Shown here piece by piece: positions 7,987 to 14,153 of a stretch of DNA of 14,153 nt. The notes below the pieces were generated by a model. It was not told where the DNA came from. It saw nothing but the letters and a program-made list of their open reading frames with translations, and made no database searches. The position numbers were made by a program, and so were the translations under genes. How positions within the stretch are numbered: position 1 is the first letter of the stretch; every line of letters begins with the position of its first letter. The stretch is from Udeniomyces pyricola (Eukaryota; Basidiomycota; Tremellomycetes; Cystofilobasidiales; Mrakiaceae). The DNA lies in the NCBI GenBank assembly GCA_039545295.1, contig BCIK01000027.1:1-14153 (forward strand), written 5' to 3'.

Positions 7987-8892
7987 ATGCAACAGGTTAT
8001 GAGCCCGACTACCTCTCTCCCCGATACCCGATCCGGCATCCCAATTCTTCTCGGCAACGAGAACTACTCCGACTGGGCCATGTGTGTCGAAGCTGCCCTC
8101 CTTGCTGCCGACCTCGCCGATTACCTCTCCGACTCTCTGAAGTTTGAAACTTCGACACCCGATTCCAAGGCCGCCGGTCGCGCCTACGGAATCATCTTCC
8201 TTACCCTCTCTCCTCTCGTGCGGGCTTCTCTGCCCGCAAACCCCGAACGTTCCGTTCCTTTCCTCTGGGCCTCTCTCGCCTCGGCCTACGGATCCAGCAC
8301 TGGGGGCCATCTCGTTCAGCACTACCGAACGATCTTCCAAACCTCCATTTCCGATCACGTCACGGATCCCGCTCACGAGATCGGCAAGATGCAGACCGCC
8401 TATCGTCAGCTTAGGTCTGCTGGAGCCAATCTGGACGATAAGTCATTTGCCTACGGCATCCTTATGGCTTTCCCTCCGTCCTGCCAGCCTCTCGCTCAAG
8501 TCCTTGGACTCAAGGACGATCTTACCTCGAGCGACGTCATCTCTTCCCTCCTTTCCGAGTTTGCCAGGGTCAAAGCCTCCCACAGCTCCTCCCAGGCCCT
8601 CATCGCTACGTCTCGCCGACCACCTTCTGGTCATCCCTCACATGTCCGTTCCCAACCTCCGAGTCGCCCTGACGACGCCACTTTTCTGCCATTTGTCGAG
8701 AACGACTACTGCTCTGTCCACGGCCAAGGCCACTCCCTTTTAAATTTCCGCTTACTTGCTTTCTTCCGTTTCTCCATCTTCCATTCACCATCGAGCCTGA
8801 GTGTCAAGGTCCTGGTTCGGTTGTCTCCTAGGTACGCTTCGTCTGTATACCACTTCATTCCTGCCACTTCATCCCTTGCCACTCAATCCTGA
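7987..8892 (+). pseudogene. Ty1/copia Gag, second type, 3'-broken
   Basis: Starts at ATG 7987 after a pyrimidine-rich leader. The N-terminus has PILLGNENYSDWAMCVEAAL, the usual copia Gag opening in which a short G-N-Y/W motif precedes a helical region; later AHEIGKMQTAYRQLRSAGA and FARVKASH are typical of the family's capsid helices. Near residues 241-253 the sequence YCSVHGQGHSLLNF resembles a CX2HX3HX4C knuckle with the last Cys replaced by Phe. After about 8765 the frame reads through unrelated DNA and then the antisense LTR at 8802-8999 before stopping at 8890. No protease follows. The missing Cys and the loss of everything downstream mark it as a relic, although the first 250 codons have no break. 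Confidence 0.8.
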
Positions 8893-8999
8893 TCCTGTCC
8901 GCCACTGAGACCTCTTGCCGCTCCATCGTCAGCCACTACCGGTTCATTCCTTCCTCGCTACCATCTCTTGATCCACTTCATCCCCCTCCGGGTCCAACA
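8802..8999 (-). repeat. Solo copia LTR, same family as 400-569
   Basis: On the minus strand it starts TGTTGGACCC at 8999 and aligns with the LTR at 400-569 over about 150 bases. A possible end, GGACCTTGACA, lies at 8802. Its first 17 codon positions read LDPEGDEV and VARKE before a stop, parallel to the pol C-terminus of the 505-3471 element. Neither a pol on the 8999 side nor a matching five-base target duplication (CTGAG left, TTCCA right) is present. It separates two plus-strand gag genes of different types. Confidence 0.6.
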
Positions 9000-10698
9000 T
9001 TCCAAGGTCATCCTCTTCGGCACCTCTTCGTGGGCTGCTTTTAAAACCACCTTCACTTCCGTCGCCCTCCGATGGAATTTCAAGGCCCTCATCAGTGCCG
9101 ACGAGGCCAAAGCCGCCAGACCCGGAATCCCCTCCCTCGCGGATTTCGAGTTCACCTTCACTTCGCCTACTGCAAATTTGCTTGACGAGAAGAATGAGCC
9201 CAAGCCATCCAACTCTGCCACCTCGTCCTCGTCTCCGTCTTCGTCTCCTGCTCCTGCTTCTGCTGCCGCCCTCGGTTCCATGACTGACCTCCAGTTCCGC
9301 CAATTCCAGTTCCTACACCAGCAAGCCACCCTGGCCGCCAAGGAATGGGATCGGGCCAACGCCATCGGTCTATCTCACCTCCTCGAACTTGTGTCCCCTG
9401 CCATCTACGAAAGAATTCCTGCCTCGATCCGCGACCTCGACCTCGTCCGTGCCTCCTACCTCTGGTTCGAGTCCGAGTACGGAATCCCGACCCAGCAGGC
9501 CTTCATCGACTCTCTCTACGACCTGGTCCAATCTCCTTTCTTGCCCGCCAATGCCGATGCTCTCGCCGTCACAGACTTCATGGCCACCCATCGACGTCGC
9601 CTTACCCAGATGTTGTCAGTCCCCGGTGAGATTACTATGTCAGAGGCCCTTTACACCATGGTTGTCGTCAAGAAGCTTGGTCCCGATTACTCGCAGCTGT
9701 CTACCAATTTGTCTACCACTCTTTTCTCTACACCAAAGGACTGGACACTCGAGAACGTCGAAGGCTATTTGATTCGGGAAGAGGAACGGCTCCGAGCTGC
9801 TCGAAGGGTTCAAAACTCCGCTCTGGCCGCCACGACATCTCGGCACGAAGCTCAGGACTCCGGAAGAAGAGCCAGGGACAGGACTCGGGTCAAGGACGAG
9901 AAGGAAGTGCCAATCCCCGGTCGCTGGTGCGAGTACCATCAACGGAACGCTGGTCATACGATCGAAGGATGCTTCAACCACTTCCAGGAGCAACTTCGGG
10001 AGCAGAAGAAGAAGGAAAAGGCCGACGTTCCCCGCCCTGGTCGCTCGGCCAACATCATCGAATCGGTCGTTCCACTTTCGTCGAGTCTGTCCGACTTCGA
10101 CATCAATACCACCGATCTTTCTTCTCTCGACATCTTGGATCCCGTCACTTCCTACGTTCCTGCTCCGTCGTCCAGTGTGGACGACCTCATTCACTTCGGT
10201 CTCCTGGTCACCAGTGCCCCTGCCCACGCTCTCGTCGCCGCTGCCTCCGACTCGTCGTATTACATCGACACTGGAGCAACAGAGACGTTTGTCAGGACTC
10301 TCGACCAGGTCAAGGACCCACGACCTTTCCGATCGGCGATTCGAGTCGGCAACGACGCCGTCGTCTACTCGACTCACATCGGTACTCTCTTCCTACCTCT
10401 TCCTCTTCCTGGCTCATCTGAGTCTCTCGTCATCCCTCGCGCTCTCGTCGTTCCGGACCTCGGCAAGAATCTCGTTGCCATTCCTTCCCTCAATGCGTCT
10501 GGTCTCGATGTCAGCTGGAAGCGGAACTCCGGCCAGTGCATCCTCACTTTCCTCGACGGAACACAGGTCGAGATCGCTCTCCTCCTACCTCATCACTTCG
10601 GCCACGAACATCAGATCCAGGATGCCCTCCCCCCGAACCCTCCCCCCTCCGATCGACGTCCAGGATCAGGAGCTTTTCGTACCAGAATTTATCCTTGA
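8968..10698 (+). pseudogene. Ty1/copia Gag-protease, third type, chimeric ends
   Basis: A 576-residue frame. True element sequence runs from about 9000 to 10590. It opens with LFGTSSWAAFKTTFTSVAL, an S/P-rich linker (~residues 85-100), and helical capsid-like sequence with YLWFESEYG and LREEERLRAARR-like charge. The knuckle WCEYHQRNAGHTIEGC (9928-9972) is the CX2HX5HX4C type. The protease has DTGAT (10267-10281) and ends around FLDGTQVEIA. Gag packs the RNA; the protease cuts the polyprotein. The first ten residues come from the antisense LTR at 8802-8999, so the real N-terminus is lost, and the last ~35 residues are out-of-frame Ty3/gypsy sequence. No integrase or RT follows. Confidence 0.85.
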
Positions 10699-10864
10699 CC
10701 ATGATCACACTCCCCACGGCACATTCTATCTTGTCCACTAGGAGGGCTACCGATCCTGCGACGACACCTGGGAACCCGCATCCGAGTTCAGAGGCAAACG
10801 GGTCCTCAACACATACCTCCAAGCCCATCTCGACGGCAAACCTCTTCGCCGCCGCCGAGTCTAG
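10590..10864 (+). pseudogene. Ty3/gypsy integrase C-terminus with chromodomain
   Basis: In frame 2 the sequence reads MPSPRTLPPPIDV, then QELFVPEFILDH, TFYLVH, a TAG (10739-10741), EGYRSCDDTWEP, VLNTYLQAHL and RRRRV with a final stop at 10862-10864. This is the chromodomain that ends the integrase of chromoviruses (Ty3/gypsy) and steers insertion to marked chromatin. The TAG replaces the Trp expected in the (K/H)WEGY motif, one of the aromatic residues of the methyl-lysine cage, by a single G to A change. The upstream integrase core and RT are absent; the left edge joins the copia protease in another frame at about 10575-10600. The final stop and full chromodomain length indicate the natural 3' end of pol. 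Confidence 0.8.
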
Positions 10865-11363
10865 CTCATACATTGAAACGCTCCTTGCAATTCTCGTCCC
10901 ATCCTCAAACCTAAGTTCGTAACATCGAGCTTAGTTGACAGATCATGCGTGCACGTCCCCATGATCTGTAGGTCCCCGTTCAACAGATGACCTACAGACG
11001 TTTTCAGCGTGCTACCTATATCCAGCTTAATCAGGGTCCCAGCAACTTTCATGGACCTCCTACATCCAGTGCAGTGTCAAATGCAGTCGCTTTGTTCAGA
11101 ACTTGGCCCCTGATGCGATTGCCTTCCTCCATTTATCATCAAATGTTTTTCATTGAGATTCGATCATTTCCATGTATATCGGATTCTTCCATGTCATCCA
11201 ACGATACATATCCTTATATTTATGTTATTTACTCGTCCACGACGTACTCTGCCTACTCGTATGTCTTTATTTAGCCAAACGTCTGAATCGATCACATGCT
11301 GCATGTAGCGAGCGGTGTGAACAGAGGCCATGCCAACGCCACTCTCTGCAATGATGATCCACT
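10865..11363. other. Non-coding interval downstream of the chromodomain
   Basis: Follows the gypsy pol stop, where a 3' untranslated part and LTR would lie. It holds the hairpin pair at 10938-10997 and an AT-rich stretch around 11150-11275. No LTR start, polypurine tract or coding signal was recognised. Confidence 0.5.
10938..10997. repeat. Two overlapping perfect inverted repeats
   Basis: ACAGATCATG (10938-10947) pairs with CATGATCTGT (10960-10969), 10 of 10 bases. CTGTAGGTC (10966-10974) pairs with GACCTACAG (10989-10997), 9 of 9. The two right/left arms share CTGT (10966-10969), so the full stems cannot form together. Confidence 0.8.
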
Positions 11364-11702
11364 ATGGATGGCAAGGTTCGCGTTCGACCAACGATGAAGT
11401 TCAACGAATCTAGGCTCACATTGCACACCGTCTTAGCATGGGCCAAGGGCTATTATACGTTGGTTCTGATTTGGATCGTCTGTAGATCCACTTCCATTGA
11501 GCGGGAGACGTGGCGGGTGTCTGCGACGCACTTCTCGTTTCAAACGCGATGTGCAGAAGTAATGAGACGATGCTCGAGCGCTGGATATGATGCAGATGTG
11601 ATAGAACTACTGGAACAACATAGAAGAACGGTGAATCTCGAGCTTGATACGAACGAGGCAAAGTTCATTCGCTCACCTCATTGCAAAGGGCCCGAGACAT
11701 GA
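11364..11702 (+). CDS. Hypothetical ORF, 112 residues, doubtful
   Basis: ATG at 11364 to TGA at 11700-11702. The middle is rich in Cys and Arg (CAEVMRRCSSAGYDAD) and the end is acidic and basic without a recognised motif; a short hydrophobic run, LVLIWIVC, lies around residue 33. No retroelement motif, signal peptide or neighbour supports a function. Codon use is mixed, unlike the GC-ending codons of the element relics. I do not recognise it, and it may be a chance frame in intergenic DNA. Confidence 0.2.
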   Translation: MDGKVRVRPTMKFNESRLTLHTVLAWAKGYYTLVLIWIVCRSTSIERETWRVSATHFSFQTRCAEVMRRCSSAGYDADVIELLEQHRRTVNLELDTNEAKFIRSPHCKGPET

Positions 11703-12428
11703 GCCAGAGTGAAGATTCTAGGTGACAAGTAGATAGAGCGGAAAGGTATGATGGCGTTAGGAAATGGCGCTGCGGAAAGGCGCTGGGTCCTGGGAAGTGG
11801 CATCAGAGAGTAAGTCAATAAGGTCTATGAGTACAAACACAAGACATTGATCAAGATAGCATCAAAAGTTGTGAAAGACAAAGGATAAGACATCATATTC
11901 CGCAGTCCGATCAACCAGAGAAATCGTTCCCCAACAACTAGGAGATGTTGAATGCGAAAAGACATCAGACGAGGAGGCAAAAGGGGGGGGAGGGGGGGGG
12001 GGAAGGCAGATGAAACGGCAGAAGGCACCAAAGACCGACAAACTATCAGTACTATCAGTAGTACGCGGCAGAGAGATATAGGGGAAGCATTAAAAGAGTG
12101 TGGACAGTGAGGGCTCGAGAAAGAAGCGTGGAACCAGGATGGCGAAGCCGCTAATCGAAAAAAGAAAACAGCGAAGAACGGGAATCTGCCCGTATCTACA
12201 GGACCATCCTCATTTCCTTGGAAGCATCGTTCATGTTTCCTTTAGTGACTTCAGTGACTAGTTCTGTAAGAGCATCATGACAGTCCTGATGGGCCTGAGA
12301 AGAGGAAGGGAGGAGGTAGATGCAGGGGTAAGCTCGGTAGTGCTGTCCAGGTAAGGCCAAACATAATCACCTTATCTGCCTTTGTTCTTGCCGCGATGAA
12401 CATCAGAGTCCATATTCCGCGTGTTGTA
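11703..12428. other. Non-coding interval with poly-G and short tandem repeat
   Basis: Contains G runs at 11983-11990 and 11992-12002 separated by one A, and a 9-base tandem repeat ACTATCAGT at 12042-12059. The right part (about 12170-12428) continues the frame of the neighbouring minus-strand gag after its stop, with two more stops that could each come from CAA or CAG by C to T, so it may be decayed element sequence. Otherwise nothing recognised. Confidence 0.5.
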
Positions 12429-13190
12429 TCAATACTCGGATCTCATGTGTCCTTTCTTTCCGCATTGGTGGCAAATGGCTGATCTCGGGTCTACGCGGAT
12501 GCAAAGTTCCTTGCTCAGTGATGCATCGATTCGTGATGGCTTCGTCCAGATGCGTGCCTTGAACGAATTGACAACAGAAGAGGGTATCAGGGAGGTGGTC
12601 GTGATACTGCCAGATTCACGGATATGACTGAGAGGGATGAAGTCGACAAACACTTGATAGAAGGGGGGAAGTCCATTGAGGAAGAAAAGAGCAAGTAGTC
12701 TCGGAAGCGTCTCGTCATTCATGCCGAGGTTCTCAGCCTCAGTACACAATCGCTCAAACCGGTCAACGCACTCTTGGGCCGACGAGACCTCCCCCATTTG
12801 TAGAAGCATTAATGTCTTGAGTAGCATAAGCTCTCTGATGATACCGCCGACTTGATGAGCCCTGCGAGTCTTGTCTCACGCTTCCTTGGCCGATTCGACG
12901 CCTTGCAGGGTGACAAACTCCCTATTGGATACCGTCTGGTGAGTCCTGTGGAGGGCAAGCTTGTTGCACGTATTCCAGTTGTCGATCGCTGCGTTCTGTG
13001 AAGCAATTACAGCAGCGTCAGCATTGGCAGCAGCAGCAGAGGGTCTCAGCTCCAAGCCCATCGCAATCTCGTAATACTCCGACTAGTCAAACGCGTCGGC
13101 CATCCTCATCGTCCAAACCACATAGTTACGCTGGTCCAGAGGGGCAGTCCTGAGGAGGCTTGCAGCCTTGAGGTCGAGCTAGGTGATCAT
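12429..13190 (-). pseudogene. Ty1/copia Gag, full-length frame with nonsense mutations
   Basis: From ATG at 13190 the minus strand keeps one frame for 253 codons without an indel but carries TAG at 13179-13181, TAG at 13083-13085, TGA at 12876-12878 and TGA at 12429-12431. It reads APLDQRNYVVWTMRMADAFD, then SEYYEIAMGLEL, WNTCNKLALHRTH, ESAKEA-stop-DKTRRAHQ, ECVDRFERL, LPRLLALFFLNGLPP and the knuckle CHQCGKKGHMRSEY (12432-12473), in which the last Cys is Tyr. These are copia Gag landmarks; the LFFLNGLPP and knuckle regions match the fragment at 1-438 and the knuckle of 505-3471. At least two stops sit where relatives have Trp (FD-W-SEYY, KEA-W-D). Every disabling change fits a G:C to A:T transition. 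No pol follows. Confidence 0.85.
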
Positions 13191-13420
13191 GGTACGTGAT
13201 AAGGATTGAGGATAAGTATGTGTAAGATACGGGTGTGAGTAGGGGATTCAGAGGGAGAGTTGGTCGAGTGGGTGGTGCTGATGGCATGATGGGATTAGCG
13301 GTCGCTCAGTTGGTGTACTCGATTGAGGAAGAGGTAGATGGATATTATATGACAAGTTAGAAGGTACGGGAGAGGCTTTATGAGATAGAGGGTGAAAAGG
13401 TAGCCAAAGATGACGGATCG
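13191..13420 (-). promoter_or_regulatory. Probable leader/LTR part of the gag at 12429-13190
   Basis: Pyrimidine-rich on the minus strand, directly upstream of the gag ATG (context GTACCATGA). CATAAAG at 13376-13382 followed by CCCGTACCTTCT resembles the TATA region upstream of the gypsy gag. LTR ends and a primer-binding site were not identified. Confidence 0.3.
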
Positions 13421-14004
13421 ATGGAAGATGGGCATGATGAGTTGAACATTTCGATCCAAACCAAAAACGAGCCAATTGTGAAACCAGTATGGATTAAAGA
13501 CTCGTTTTTCAGACAGGTGAGTTACAAACCTTATGTGCGTCCGCGGGCAAATGTGCATACATTGCATACACTATCGATACATCTGGTGGTCGACCCTACA
13601 GAATAGACGTCTGATCTGGAAGTATATATGTATACATCTAGGGTACATACTGAGGCTGAGAGCGCGGTCTTTTAAGTCTCCAGCTAGGGCTTCAGGATTT
13701 ACAAACTTTACAGAACTTGTACAGCACACGATAGTCGATATCAAAAGCCAGACGTCATATATAGTGAGAAAGCATATAAATCTCAAGTTGTTCCGACCCT
13801 GTAATTTCCTTTCCTGACAATACGAAAAGAAGCATCGGCCAGCAAGCTTAATTTCTTCCGGTGAGAGGTGCAGCGTCGAATATCCGGCAAGACCTGTGAT
13901 GCATCGAAGAGAAATTGAAAGAAGATCAGGACACATACGACGACACATGGATGGATCAAAGTCGTAGGATAGAAGGAAGGATGACATACGACTCAGAGCT
14001 GCAA
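13421..14004. other. Non-coding interval
   Basis: AT-rich, with repeated ATATAT-like words around 13620-13790 and scattered small frames on both strands that show no recognisable protein. No RNA gene or repeat was identified. Confidence 0.5.
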
Positions 14005-14133
14005 TTAAGCAATGGTGCAGATGAAGGATGACCAGCTGCTCTGGAAGCTCCTCCTGGACTCGGCGACGGGGGCCTCGGTCGACTCGGCGGCGGTGGCGAC
14101 GAAGGGGGTGAAGATGGCGGTGAAGGCGTCCAT
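14005..14133 (-). CDS. Short GC-rich ORF, possible first exon
   Basis: ATG at 14133 in a favourable context (TTCACAATGGAC) and 42 codons to TAA at 14005-14007. Almost every codon in the first 28 ends in C or G (MDAFTAIFTPFVATAAESTE region), a sharp contrast with the AT-rich DNA to its left, as in expressed basidiomycete genes. The product is an Ala/Thr/Ser-rich peptide without a known motif. The start of a longer spliced gene is possible; GTATGT lies at about 13988-13993, but it is downstream of the in-frame stop, so no convincing intron can be drawn. Function unknown. Confidence 0.3.
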   Translation of the reverse strand: MDAFTAIFTPFVATAAESTEAPVAESRRSFQSSWSSFICTIA

Positions 14134-14153
14134 TGTGAAGAGGTGAGAGTGTG

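Noticed and set aside
8944..9365. Minus-strand frames of 119 and 135 residues opposite the gag at 9000
   Set aside because: Low-complexity Arg/Gly and Glu/Gly text from the antisense of S/P-rich Gag codons; only the last residues match an LTR-encoded pol end. Shadows of the real gene.
9640..10377. 245-residue minus-strand frame opposite the gag-protease
   Set aside because: Antisense of a clear Gag-protease reading frame with knuckle and DTGAT; composition follows the complement of biased codons.
11172..11661. Several 60-95 residue frames on both strands around 11000-11700
   Set aside because: Apart from the doubtful 112-residue frame, they have no motif, good start context or coding-like codon use.
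12310..12375. YLDSTTELTP, weakly like a copia protease active site, after the gag stop on the minus strand
   Set aside because: The Gly of the D-S/T-G triad is missing, spacing from the knuckle is half that of the related element, and a stop intervenes. Too weak to call a protease.
13571..13987. 138-residue minus-strand frame
   Set aside because: Rich in Cys, Tyr and rare codons, lies in AT-rich DNA, no motif; likely a chance frame.
1..14153. CRISPR arrays, bacterial operons, phage or defence genes
   Set aside because: No regular spaced repeats, ribosome-binding sites or prokaryotic gene order; all recognisable proteins are eukaryotic LTR retroelement or mitochondrial.

Overview
This window looks like a piece of fungal nuclear DNA, most likely basidiomycete, filled with broken LTR retrotransposons. 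The evidence is several Ty1/copia gag and pol fragments with fungal-style CCHC or CX2HX3-5HX4C zinc knuckles, two Ty3/gypsy fragments (a gag and a chromodomain tail), GC-ending codons in the coding relics, and a nuclear copy of mitochondrial cob read with TGA as Trp. No intact host gene is evident. The basidiomycete call and any centromeric or heterochromatic setting are inferences.

Layout, left to right. 1-438 (+): 3' part of a copia gag with a zinc knuckle. About 400-569 (-): a copia LTR. 505-3471 (-): a long but internally deleted copia gag-pol that reads into that LTR. 3472-3801 (+): an unrelated LTR with TGTTAGGA/TCCTGACA ends. 3841-4392 (-): Ty3/gypsy gag, with its probable leader and LTR at 4393-5091. 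5139-5161: a poly-C tract with an unresolved base. 5162-6559: non-coding, AT-richer sequence with only doubtful small ORFs. 6560-6936 (+): mitochondrial insert (NUMT) with a tRNA remnant and the first ~88 codons of cob. 6937-7895 (-): half of a copia integrase, cut off by the NUMT. 7987-8892 (+): a second type of copia gag. 8802-8999 (-): a solo LTR of the same family as the first. 9000-10590 (+): a third type of copia gag plus protease. 10590-10864 (+): the chromodomain end of a Ty3/gypsy integrase. 10865-12428: mostly non-coding. 12429-13190 (-): a copia gag killed only by substitutions. 13191-14004: leader and non-coding. 14005-14133 (-): a short GC-rich ORF that may be a first exon.

The pieces do not form a working pathway. 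They are parts of at least seven elements joined by nesting, deletion and recombination, in both orientations. Three gag remnants (left end, the 505-3471 element, 12429-13190) share the sequence around the zinc knuckle and belong to one copia lineage; the gags at 7987 and 9000 are different types.

The most notable points are: (i) the NUMT, where TGA falls on conserved Trp sites and AGA/AGG never fall on conserved Arg sites, hinting at an unusual donor mitochondrial code; (ii) a copia gag with all nonsense changes explicable as G:C to A:T transitions, resembling repeat-induced point mutation; (iii) a copia pol whose C-terminus is encoded by the LTR; and (iv) a copia protease joined to a gypsy chromodomain. 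I found no defence system, CRISPR array, metabolic cluster or other new multi-gene system.
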